A DNA stretch of 64,000 nucleotides from Aurantimonas sp036549475 (lineage in GTDB: Bacteria; Pseudomonadota; Alphaproteobacteria; Rhizobiales; Rhizobiaceae), in NCBI RefSeq assembly GCF_036549475.1, contig NZ_JAZHLI010000006.1:1-64000 (forward strand), given 5' to 3'. Shown here one piece after another: positions 17,545-25,515 of this stretch. Each line of letters starts with the position of its first letter. The first letter of the stretch is position 1. The position numbers were made by a program, and so were the translations under genes. Below the pieces are notes generated by a model. The model was not told the origin of the DNA. It ran no database searches and saw only the letters and a program-made list of their open reading frames with translations.

Positions 17545-19689
17545 ATGGCCCATCCAGACGGGCGCCACGGCGGCGCGACACTCCCCCTCCTTCTTCCGAT
17601 GATGGCGGGCGCATCGCTCCTCGTCCTCGCATCGGCCGCCACGGCACAGGACACGCAGACCGCCGGTGAACCGGGCGCGACGCTGGTCCTCGACGACGGC
17701 ACGACGATCCAGCTCGACGAGGTCTCGATCCTCGCCAATCGCGGGCTCGAGAGCCCCATCCAGAGCCTCGGCGGCGTCAGCATCGTCGGCCGCGACGAGA
17801 TCGCCCGCTACAATTCCGGCGACCTGGAGGAGATTCTCGAGACGATCCCCGGCGTCTCCACCACCAGCGACGGCGACGATCCCGGCGTGTCGATCGCCGT
17901 GCGGGGCCTGCGCGATTCCGGCCGTGTCAATGTGATGATCGACGGCGCGCGCCAGAATTTCGGCGTGCAGGGCCATCTCGACAACAATCTCGTCTATGTC
18001 GACCCCGCCTTGCTGGGCGGCATCGATGTGATCCGCGGCCCGGTGGCCAATGCCTATGGCTCCGGCGCGATCGGCGGCGTGGTGGCGTTGCGGACACTGG
18101 AGCTGGAAGACCTGCTGACGCCGTCCGAGCGCTATGCGGCGCGTATGGGAACGGTCTACGGCACCAACGGGCCGGACTGGCTGGGCAAGCTGGAGGCCGG
18201 CGTGCGGCTCGGCGACCGGGCCGATGTCTACGGCGCCTTCGTCTATCGCGACGAGGACGATTTCCATGACGGTGACGGCAACGACGTCGACAACACCGGC
18301 TTCGACGTGCGCTCGGGCGTCCTGAAGGCACGCCTGCGGCCGGCCGACGGACACGAGATCACCCTGTCCGGCGTGATCTACGACAACGACTTCGTCTCCT
18401 CGACGGGCGGCGGCACCGATCGCGACACCGACGTGCGCAACGCCACCTACCGCCTGGGCTACAGCTTCCTCAGCCCCGACACCCCGCTGGTCGACCTGAC
18501 CTTCAATCTCTACCGCAACGAGACCGACTACACGCAGATTGACCGGGACGCCGCCGCGGCGCGCCGCGACGTCGAGGTCGCGACCACCGGCTTCGATCTC
18601 TACAACGCCTCGCGCTTCGATCTCGGCATCGTGCCGACGACCCTCACCTATGGCGTCGACTATTTCCGCGACGAGGTGGAAACCCATGACGACGTCGGCT
18701 CCACCGAGCTCTTCACGCCCTCCGGCACGCGCGAGGTCTATGGCGGCTTCGTCCAGGCGAAGTTCGAATACGAGACCTGGCTCGAAGTGATCGCCGGCGG
18801 ACGCATCGACCATTTCGACCTGACCAGCACCGTCACGACCGAGGAGAACACCGGCGACCGCTTCTCGCCGAAGCTCAGCGTCGGCCTCACGCCGGTGCAG
18901 GGTTTCCAGATCTACGGCACCTATGCCGAGGGGCTCCGCTCGCCGACGCTCAACGAGGCCGTCGTCTCGGGCCTGCATCCGGCACCGGCCGCTTTCGAGC
19001 TGCTCCCGAACGCCGGCCTGTCGCCGGAAGTCGGGCGGACGCTGGAGGCGGGCGTGAACCTGTCCTACGATGATGTCCTCGTCGGCGGCGACGGCCTGCG
19101 CGCCAAGCTGTCGGTCTTCCGCAACGATGTCGACGACTACATCGAATATGCCACGATCGACCGTGCCGGCGTCGTCAATCCCTGCCTTGCCGGCCGCGGC
19201 CCGGTCTGCTTCGCCCGCCTTCCCTACGATGCGCTGCAGTACCAGAACATCGACGAAGCGCGGCTGGAAGGCGTCGAGCTGGAAGCCAGCTACGACTGGC
19301 GCTGGGGCTATGTCGGCCTGGCCGGCGCGATGATCGACGGCGAGAACCGCCGCAACGGCGATCCCCTCAACTCGGTCTATCCCGACAAGCTGACGACGAC
19401 GCTCGGCTTCCGGGCGCTGGACGAGAAGCTGACCTTCGGCGGCCGCTGGCACGCCGTGGCAGCCAAGGACGACGTCACCGATCCGACCCTCGTCTCGGAC
19501 AGCTACGACGTCTTCGACCTCTTCGTCGCCTACGAGCCCAACGAGAACACCCGCTTCGACGCCAGCATCCGCAATCTCTTCGACCGGCAATACCAAGCCT
19601 ATTCGGGCTTCCCGGCGAGCGAGACCGAACCGGCACCCGGCTTCGAGGCGATGTTCGGCGTGAGCATCAAGTTCGGCGTCGAGAGCTGA
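17545..19689 (+). CDS. hmuR: TonB-dependent outer-membrane heme receptor
   Basis: A 714-residue outer-membrane receptor. A signal peptide (about 1-36, ending TAQD) precedes a TonB box-like LDEVSI, a plug domain (QSLGGVSIVGRDEI...IPGVSTTS) and a 22-strand barrel. The heme-receptor landmarks appear as YAEGLRSPTLNE (FRAP-like), a nearby GLHP histidine and LLPNAGLSPEVG (NPNL-like). The ATG at 17545 has AGCGGGA just upstream and gives the signal peptide directly; the open frame extends to 17404 without good initiation. It faces hemP-hmuTUV across an iron-type operator. Confidence 0.93.
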   Translation: MAHPDGRHGGATLPLLLPMMAGASLLVLASAATAQDTQTAGEPGATLVLDDGTTIQLDEVSILANRGLESPIQSLGGVSIVGRDEIARYNSGDLEEILETIPGVSTTSDGDDPGVSIAVRGLRDSGRVNVMIDGARQNFGVQGHLDNNLVYVDPALLGGIDVIRGPVANAYGSGAIGGVVALRTLELEDLLTPSERYAARMGTVYGTNGPDWLGKLEAGVRLGDRADVYGAFVYRDEDDFHDGDGNDVDNTGFDVRSGVLKARLRPADGHEITLSGVIYDNDFVSSTGGGTDRDTDVRNATYRLGYSFLSPDTPLVDLTFNLYRNETDYTQIDRDAAAARRDVEVATTGFDLYNASRFDLGIVPTTLTYGVDYFRDEVETHDDVGSTELFTPSGTREVYGGFVQAKFEYETWLEVIAGGRIDHFDLTSTVTTEENTGDRFSPKLSVGLTPVQGFQIYGTYAEGLRSPTLNEAVVSGLHPAPAAFELLPNAGLSPEVGRTLEAGVNLSYDDVLVGGDGLRAKLSVFRNDVDDYIEYATIDRAGVVNPCLAGRGPVCFARLPYDALQYQNIDEARLEGVELEASYDWRWGYVGLAGAMIDGENRRNGDPLNSVYPDKLTTTLGFRALDEKLTFGGRWHAVAAKDDVTDPTLVSDSYDVFDLFVAYEPNENTRFDASIRNLFDRQYQAYSGFPASETEPAPGFEAMFGVSIKFGVES

Positions 19690-19712
19690 CAGCAACAGAC
19701 AAGGATGAGACC

Positions 19713-20057
19713 ATGTACATCGCAATGAACCGCTTCAAGGTGCTTCCCGGACAGGAGGAGGCGTTCGAGGCCGTCTGGCGCAACCGCGAATCCCAGCTCC
19801 AGACGGTGCCCGGCTTCGTCGAGTTCCATTTGCTGCGCGGCCCCGTTCGGGAGGATCACGTCCTCTTCGCCTCGCACACGATCTGGGCCGACGAGGCGGC
19901 GTTTACCGGCTGGACCCGGTCGGAGGCGTTCCGCGCCGCCCATCGCAGCGCCGGCGAACGTCAGCCGATGTATCTCGGCCATCCCGAATTCGAGGGCTTT
20001 ACCGTCGTCCAGACGATCCCTGGCCTCGAAACGGCCGATCTCGCAGCCACCGGCTGA
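19713..20057 (+). CDS. Heme-degrading antibiotic-biosynthesis-monooxygenase family protein (IsdG/HmuQ-like)
   Basis: A 114-residue ferredoxin-like-fold protein. N6 in YIAMNRF, the tryptophan of FTGWTRSEAF and the histidine of AFRAAHR match the Asn-Trp-His triad of IsdG-type heme oxygenases. Its place 23 bases after the heme receptor supports release of iron from imported heme in the cytoplasm, as for HmuQ/HmuD of rhizobia. It probably shares the receptor transcript and ends before a hairpin at 20071-20102. Confidence 0.9.
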   Translation: MYIAMNRFKVLPGQEEAFEAVWRNRESQLQTVPGFVEFHLLRGPVREDHVLFASHTIWADEAAFTGWTRSEAFRAAHRSAGERQPMYLGHPEFEGFTVVQTIPGLETADLAATG

Positions 20058-20070
20058 ACACTGGAAACAG

Positions 20071-20102
20071 GCCGGCGGCGCAACTTTCAGTGTGCCGCCG
20101 GC
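20071..20102. terminator. Hairpin between convergent genes
   Basis: GCCGGCGGCGCA (20071-20082) pairs with TGTGCCGCCGGC (20091-20102) through twelve pairs, one of them G-U, around an 8-base loop. It lies between the convergent monooxygenase and alcohol dehydrogenase genes and could terminate both. A long T-run is lacking, so intrinsic termination is uncertain. Confidence 0.5.
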
Positions 20103-20115
20103 ACCAATGCCGACG

Positions 20116-21249
20116 CTACATCAGGACCACGTGGCGGACGGTGCGGCCAGCCGCGAGGGCGTCGAAGCCTTCGTTGATGTCGTCAAGCGTGCCGCGGCTG
20201 GTCAACAGCCGGTCCACCGGCAGCCGTCCAGCGCGATACAGGGCGATGTAGCGCGGGATGTCGCGGCTCGGGATGCAGCTTCCCACATAGCTGCCCTTCA
20301 GCGTGCGTTCCTCGGCGACGAGCTTCAGCGGCGACAGCGCCATGGTCGCCGTCGGCGGCGTCAGCCCGGCCGTCACCGTGGCCCCGCCGCGCCGGGTGAT
20401 GGCGAAGGCGAGTTCCAGAGCCCGCGCCGACCCCGCCATCTCGAAGGCATGGTCGACCCCGCCCCCGGTCGCCGCGCGCACCGTATCCGCCGCGCCGTCC
20501 TCGCCGGCATTGAAGATGTCCGTCGCGCCCAGCGACTTCGCCATGTCCAGCTTGTCGGCCTGCAGGTCGACGGCGATGATCCGGGACGCACCGGCCGCGA
20601 CCGCGCCCAGGACTGCGCTGAGGCCGACGCCGCCGAGCCCGACCACGGCGACCGTCTCGCCCGCCTTGACCCGGCCGGTGTTCACCACCGCGCCGACGCC
20701 GGTCAGCACCGCGCAGCCGAACAGCGCCGCGATCTCCAGCGGCAGTTCCGGATCGATCCTGATCACCGAACGGCGCGACAGGACCGCACGCTCGGCAAAG
20801 GCCGAGACGCCGAGATGATGGTGCACCGGCTGGCCGTCCATCGACAGGCGGCGCTCGCCCGACAGGAGCGTGCCCTCGCCGTTGCGGGCATTGCCCGGCT
20901 CGCACAAGGCCGGCCGCCCTTCGGCGCAGGGGCTGCAATGGCCGCAGGACGGCACGAACACCATCACCACGTGGTCGCCCGGCACCAGATCGTCGACGCC
21001 CGCGCCGACCGTCTCGACGATGCCGGCGGCCTCATGGCCGAGCACCATCGGGGTCGGCCGCGGCCGTACGCCGTCGATCACCGACAGGTCGGAATGGCAC
21101 AGGCCGGCAGCCTTGATGCGCACCTGCACCTCGCCGAAGCCGGGCTGCGCCAGTGCGACGGTCTCGATGGAGAGCGGCCGCGACGTCGCGTAGGGCCCCT
21201 CGACTGGCGATTTGCGCAGCACCGCCGCGCGCGTGGTGATGGTCGTCAT
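20116..21249 (-). CDS. Zinc-dependent alcohol dehydrogenase family protein
   Basis: A 377-residue medium-chain dehydrogenase. Catalytic zinc ligands sit in GLCHSD and LGHEAAG, the four structural-zinc cysteines in CGHCSPCAEGRPALC, and the NAD-binding motif is GLGGVGLSA. The ATG at 21249 follows GGGGAGGA; the longer frame to 21507 overlaps the transporter gene and is rejected. It lies 124 bases downstream of the TRAP permease on the same strand, so it may oxidise a transported alcohol or aldehyde; that is inference. Confidence 0.92.
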   Translation of the reverse strand: MTTITTRAAVLRKSPVEGPYATSRPLSIETVALAQPGFGEVQVRIKAAGLCHSDLSVIDGVRPRPTPMVLGHEAAGIVETVGAGVDDLVPGDHVVMVFVPSCGHCSPCAEGRPALCEPGNARNGEGTLLSGERRLSMDGQPVHHHLGVSAFAERAVLSRRSVIRIDPELPLEIAALFGCAVLTGVGAVVNTGRVKAGETVAVVGLGGVGLSAVLGAVAAGASRIIAVDLQADKLDMAKSLGATDIFNAGEDGAADTVRAATGGGVDHAFEMAGSARALELAFAITRRGGATVTAGLTPPTATMALSPLKLVAEERTLKGSYVGSCIPSRDIPRYIALYRAGRLPVDRLLTSRGTLDDINEGFDALAAGRTVRHVVLM

Positions 21250-21373
21250 CTCTGTCCTCCCCTCAGGCATGTTGCTGCGATCGTCCGCCCCTGGCCGTCC
21301 GTTCGCTGCGACCGGCCAGAGATGTCGCATCGGGGTCCCGGCTTGGCAATCAGCCAGACCGGCCTGCGATCCC

Positions 21374-23167
21374 TCAGACCGGTATGAAGCAGACGACGAG
21401 CCCGCCGAGGCCGGCGGCAAGCCGCAGCCAGACCGGGCCTCGCCAGATGAAGGCCAGCGACAGTGCCCACAGCGCGATGGCGATCTTGACGAAGGCGATG
21501 GCCGCATCGGCCGGCTGGTCGGCCATGTGGATGATCGCCGGATTGGCGATCATCGCCAGCGGGATGACATAGAGGCCGATGCCCAGGCGCATTGCCGAGC
21601 CCGCGACCTTCAGCCAGTTCTCGCCCACCATGCCCGCGGCGATGAACACCGCGCCGCAGACCGGCGGGGTGATCGTCGACAGGAGCGCGAACCAGAACAC
21701 GAAGAGATGCGCCAGCAGCGGCTCGATGCCCAGCCGCTCCAGCGCCGGCCCGGCAATCGTCACGCAGATCACGTAGGCCGCCGTCGTCGGCACCTCCATG
21801 CCGAGCAGGATGCAGGCGATCGCCGTCAGCAGCAGGGCGGGCCACAGGGAATCGTCGGCCACCGACAGGATCGTCGAGGTGACCTTCACGCCGAGCCCCG
21901 TCATGCCGAGGACGCCGATGACGATGGAGGCGCAGATGATGATCGCACCGATCACCGCGATCTGCTGGCCGGCGGAGACCGCGGCATTGCCCGCCCGTTC
22001 GACGAAGCGGCGCACGGAGATCTCGCCGCGAACATTGGCGAAGAGCAGGAGTGTCGCGGCGAGGATGGCCAGGCACGCCGCATATTGCGGCGTGAAGCCG
22101 CCGACGAACATGCGCTCCAGGAGAACGCCGAATGGCACCGCGAAGAACAGCGAGGTGATGACGACGTCGCGCAACTTCGGGCGATCCGCCGCGTCGACGG
22201 CGCCCAGATCGTAGCGGCGGGCGAACAGGTCGATGCCGATCCATGTCGTCATGAAGTACAGGACAGCCGGCGGCAGCGCCGCGGCCATGATGGTGGCGTA
22301 GGGCGAACCGGTGAGTTCGACCATGACGAAGGCTCCCGCCCCCATCAGCGGCGGCATGATCTGGCCGCCCGACGAAGCCACCGCCTCGACCGCACCGGCC
22401 AGCGCGCGCGGATAGCCGAGCCGCGTCATGGCCGGAATGGTCACAGCGCCGGTCGAGGCGACATTGGCCGAGGCCGAGCCGGAGATAGAGCCGAACATCG
22501 CCGAGGACAGGACCGAGACCTTGCCCGCGCCGCCGCGCAGGCGGCCCGCCGCCAGCGTGGCCAGGTTCATGAAGCCTTGGCCGGCCTCGCCGGCATTCAG
22601 CACCGCGCCCAGGATGACGAAGATCGAGACGATGCCGACGGAGACCCCGGTCAGCGAGCCCCAGATGCCGCCCTCGGTGATGGTCATGGTGCCGAGGAAG
22701 CTGGGAAGCGGAAAGCCGGGATGGCCGAATTCGCCGGGCACGTATTCGCCGAACATGCCATAGGCCAGACACAGCAGCGCGACCAGCGGCAGCGGCCAGC
22801 CGATCGCCCGCCGCGCCATTTCCAGCGTCACCACGATCAGCGTGACGGCCATCGCCATCTGGGGGCCGTTGTCGATGAAGCCGTACTGGTCGGACAGCGC
22901 CTCGGCGTTCAGCGCGATGTACAGGCAGGCGATCTCGCCGAGAACGAGGAGGACCCAGCCCGACCAGAGCTGCGCACGGCTCTGTGCCAGAAAGACGAAG
23001 AGCCAGGGCAGCGCCAGCGCCATGTGGATCGGCCGCGCGACGAGCGCCGGCACGAGGCCGCTGAAGATCAGCCCGAGATGGAAGGCGACGGAGAGCACGC
23101 CGAGCGCCGGCCAGACGAACCGGATCGGAGTGCGCGCGGCCGCGTCGTCGGCTTCCATCGTCGTCAT
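21374..23167 (-). CDS. TRAP transporter fused permease (TAXI type, DctQM fusion)
   Basis: A 597-residue polytopic membrane protein in which the small 4-TM (DctQ-like) and large 12-TM (DctM-like) subunits are fused, as is usual for TAXI TRAP systems. The M-domain pattern GSISGSASANVASTGAVTIPAM is clear, as is SSGGQIMPPLMGAGAF. An ATG at 23167 with AAGGATG upstream sets the start. It works with the binding protein encoded upstream; between the two genes lies a strong hairpin (23211-23251). These carriers import organic acids with sodium or protons; the substrate is unknown. Confidence 0.94.
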   Translation of the reverse strand: MTTMEADDAAARTPIRFVWPALGVLSVAFHLGLIFSGLVPALVARPIHMALALPWLFVFLAQSRAQLWSGWVLLVLGEIACLYIALNAEALSDQYGFIDNGPQMAMAVTLIVVTLEMARRAIGWPLPLVALLCLAYGMFGEYVPGEFGHPGFPLPSFLGTMTITEGGIWGSLTGVSVGIVSIFVILGAVLNAGEAGQGFMNLATLAAGRLRGGAGKVSVLSSAMFGSISGSASANVASTGAVTIPAMTRLGYPRALAGAVEAVASSGGQIMPPLMGAGAFVMVELTGSPYATIMAAALPPAVLYFMTTWIGIDLFARRYDLGAVDAADRPKLRDVVITSLFFAVPFGVLLERMFVGGFTPQYAACLAILAATLLLFANVRGEISVRRFVERAGNAAVSAGQQIAVIGAIIICASIVIGVLGMTGLGVKVTSTILSVADDSLWPALLLTAIACILLGMEVPTTAAYVICVTIAGPALERLGIEPLLAHLFVFWFALLSTITPPVCGAVFIAAGMVGENWLKVAGSAMRLGIGLYVIPLAMIANPAIIHMADQPADAAIAFVKIAIALWALSLAFIWRGPVWLRLAAGLGGLVVCFIPV

Positions 23168-23210
23168 TGGATCATCCTTGCGCGGCCCGGGGACGGCGCT
23201 TCGCAGGCAT

Positions 23211-23251
23211 GATCCGGCCCCGGCAGCGTCGCGCGCTGTCGGGGCCGGATC
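23211..23251 (-). promoter_or_regulatory. Long hairpin between the TRAP binding-protein and permease genes
   Basis: Positions 23211-23228 and 23234-23251 are complementary over 18 bases with one mismatch (A-C on the minus-strand transcript) and a 5-base loop. It begins 36 bases after the binding-protein stop and ends 43 bases before the permease start. No T-run follows, so partial termination or protection of the upstream message, giving more binding protein than permease, is more likely than full termination. Confidence 0.65.
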
Positions 23252-23286
23252 GGGCGGTGTCGGTTACGGGCGCAAGCGCTTCAGCC

Positions 23287-24255
23287 TCAGCGCAGATCGT
23301 CCGGAAGGTCGATCCCGGCTTCCTCGTAGTAGCGCGCCGCGCCCGGATGCAGCGCGACGCCGCTGCCTTCCAGCAGCTCCGGCGTCACCGCGTTCCACCA
23401 GCGGGCCTGCTCGCCCATCGCCGCCTTCTGTTCCCAGAAGGTCTTGGTCAGGAGATAGGCGGCCTCCTCGCTGGTCCCGGTTGTGGTGAAGGCGATGACC
23501 GGCAGCGAGGTGGTGATCGTGTCCTCATCGACCCCGGCATAGGTGCCGGCCGGGATCACCTGCCGGGTGCGCCCGGTTTCGCTCACCTGCTCGTCGGTCA
23601 GGGTGATGAGGCTCACCGGCGTGCTGGCCGACGCCTCGATGACGTTCGGCGCGGGGAAGGAGCCCGCCGTGACGAAGCCGTCGATCTGGCCGTTCTTGAG
23701 TGCGTCCGATGCGTTGCCGAGTTCGGCGTCGGCGACGGTCACCTTGTCGGTCAGGCCGAACAGGTCGAGATATTTCTCGCCCTCGGTGGCGCCGAAGGAG
23801 CCCTTGCCGAGCAGGATGGTCTTGCCGGCCATGTCCTCCAGCGAGCGCGCGCCGGCATCGCCGCGCATGACGAAATGCATGGTCAGCGACGGAATCGGAA
23901 ACAGCGAGCGGATCTCGGCAAAGCGCGGATTCTGGCGCTCGGCGAAGGGTCCGGTGCCGGCGGCGGCGGCAGAGACCAGTCCCGGCGGCGCCGTGAAGAC
24001 GTAGCTGCCGGAGCGGGCCGCCGCTTCCATGACGTTCTGGACGGAGCCTTGGCTCTCCTCGACGGTGACGATGACCTCGCCGTCGGTGCCGGCCTTGACC
24101 GCGTTCGCGAGCTCCACGCCCATCTGGTAGTAGGACGTCCCGCTCTTGGCGGATTTGTAGGAGATCCGCTCCTCGGCCGCCGCCGGCGCGGCATGCAGCC
24201 CCGCCACGAGTGCGGCCGCAGCCGCGGCAATCGCCTTCAGACCTGTCGAATGCAT
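23287..24255 (-). CDS. TAXI-family TRAP transporter solute-binding protein
   Basis: A 322-residue periplasmic binding protein of the TAXI (TRAP-associated extracytoplasmic immunogenic) family. A signal peptide covers about residues 1-27 (ending APAAA). The typical opening YKSAKSGTSYYQMGVELANAV and the GSFGATEGEKYLDLFGL segment are present. The ATG at 24255 has GGGAGG at seven bases; two other in-frame ATGs lie just upstream. It delivers ligand to the fused permease downstream. Confidence 0.93.
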   Translation of the reverse strand: MHSTGLKAIAAAAAALVAGLHAAPAAAEERISYKSAKSGTSYYQMGVELANAVKAGTDGEVIVTVEESQGSVQNVMEAAARSGSYVFTAPPGLVSAAAAGTGPFAERQNPRFAEIRSLFPIPSLTMHFVMRGDAGARSLEDMAGKTILLGKGSFGATEGEKYLDLFGLTDKVTVADAELGNASDALKNGQIDGFVTAGSFPAPNVIEASASTPVSLITLTDEQVSETGRTRQVIPAGTYAGVDEDTITTSLPVIAFTTTGTSEEAAYLLTKTFWEQKAAMGEQARWWNAVTPELLEGSGVALHPGAARYYEEAGIDLPDDLR

Positions 24256-24335
24256 TGTCATTCCTCCCATTGTCGTTTCGCCATGCGTGGCGCCTGTCCC
24301 GACCGACGCTGTCGGCAGCGGCGGCCCGTCTGTCA

Positions 24336-24358
24336 AGTCCGGCCGCCGGCCCCGGACT
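24336..24358 (-). terminator. Short hairpin after the aldo/keto reductase gene
   Basis: AGTCCGG (24336-24342) and CCGGACT (24352-24358) form a 7-bp stem around a GC-rich 9-base loop, 21 bases beyond the aldo/keto reductase stop. There is no U-run, so it may be an attenuator or have no function. Confidence 0.3.
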
Positions 24359-24379
24359 CTCCGACGGCCGGCCGATCGA

Positions 24380-25426
24380 TCACATCGGGATCGGGTAGCG
24401 CCGGTGCAGCGCCACGATCTCGGCCATCACATCCTCGCCCAGCGTGACCTCGACCGCCGCGATGTTGTTGCGCAGCTGGTTCAGATTGGTCGCGCCGATG
24501 ATGGCCGCCGTGGTGAACGGCCGGCTCAGGCAGAAGGCGATCGCCATCTGGCAGACATCGAGGCCGTGCTTGCGCGCCACCGCGCCGTAGGCGTCGGCGA
24601 TCGCGGCGTTCTCGGGCGTATAGCGGCCACCGAGCGCGTTGTCGTTGACGGCGAGCCGCGCACCCTCGGGGCTCGCGCCGCCGCTGTACTTGCCGGTCAG
24701 AAGGCCGGCGGCGAGCGGCGAATAGGCCAGCAAGCCGACATCCTCGTTCACGGCCAGTTCCGCCAGGTCGAGATCGAACAGCCGGTGCATCAGGCTGTAT
24801 TCGTTCTGGATCGAGGCGATCCGCGGCAGGCCCACGGACCCGGCGATCTGCAGGTATTGCTGCGTGCCCCAGCAGGTCTCGTTGGACAGGCCGACATGGC
24901 CGATCTTGCCGGCCTGCACCAGTTCGTCGAGCGCTTCTAGCACCTCCACCATGTTGGCACGCACCGCCTCGCGGTCCTGGCCGCTCGGATCGTAGGTCCA
25001 GGACTGGCGGAAATGGTAGGAGCCGCGGTTCGGCCAGTGCAGCTGGTAAAGGTCGATCCGGTCGGTCTGCAGCCGCTTCAGGCTGGCCTCCGCCGCTGCC
25101 TTCACGCTGGCGCCGGTGATCGGCTCGCCGCCCCGCACCTTGGCATTGCCCTGTCCGGTGATCTTGCTGGCCAGGACGATGTCGTCCCGCTTGCCCGAAG
25201 CCGCGAACCAGCTGCCGATGATCTCCTCGGTGCGGCCCACCGTCTCGGCCGTCATCGGCGTCGTCGGATACATTTCGGCGGCATCGAAGAAATTGACGCC
25301 CGCCTCCACCGCGGCGTCCATCTGCTGATGGCCCTCGGCTTCGCTGTTCTGGCTTCCCCAGGTCATGGTGCCGAGGCAGATCTCGCTGACGCTCAGGCCG
25401 GTCCGGCCGAGTGGACGGTACTTCAT
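24380..25426 (-). CDS. Aldo/keto reductase
   Basis: A 348-residue NADPH-dependent oxidoreductase with an (alpha/beta)8 barrel, close to the Tas/YhdN type. The catalytic tetrad is readable: D48 and Y53 in FFDAAEMYP, K88 in LASKITG, and H130 in YQLHWPN. Cofactor contacts near the C-terminus (AAIIGATNLNQLRNN) are typical. It is upstream of the TAXI binding-protein gene on the same strand, with 124 bases between, and could belong to the same catabolic group. Its substrate is unknown. Confidence 0.93.
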   Translation of the reverse strand: MKYRPLGRTGLSVSEICLGTMTWGSQNSEAEGHQQMDAAVEAGVNFFDAAEMYPTTPMTAETVGRTEEIIGSWFAASGKRDDIVLASKITGQGNAKVRGGEPITGASVKAAAEASLKRLQTDRIDLYQLHWPNRGSYHFRQSWTYDPSGQDREAVRANMVEVLEALDELVQAGKIGHVGLSNETCWGTQQYLQIAGSVGLPRIASIQNEYSLMHRLFDLDLAELAVNEDVGLLAYSPLAAGLLTGKYSGGASPEGARLAVNDNALGGRYTPENAAIADAYGAVARKHGLDVCQMAIAFCLSRPFTTAAIIGATNLNQLRNNIAAVEVTLGEDVMAEIVALHRRYPIPM

Positions 25427-25515
25427 GCATGTCCTCGCTGTGGGGGAATCGAATTGCGGCGGAACCTAGCCGATTTCGCCAGACACTCAAGCAAACGGCG
25501 GGTCTTTCGGCGGGT

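Noticed and set aside
17461..19725. 754-residue frame opposite the heme receptor
   Set aside because: Antisense shadow of a clear TonB-dependent receptor; biased composition and no motifs.
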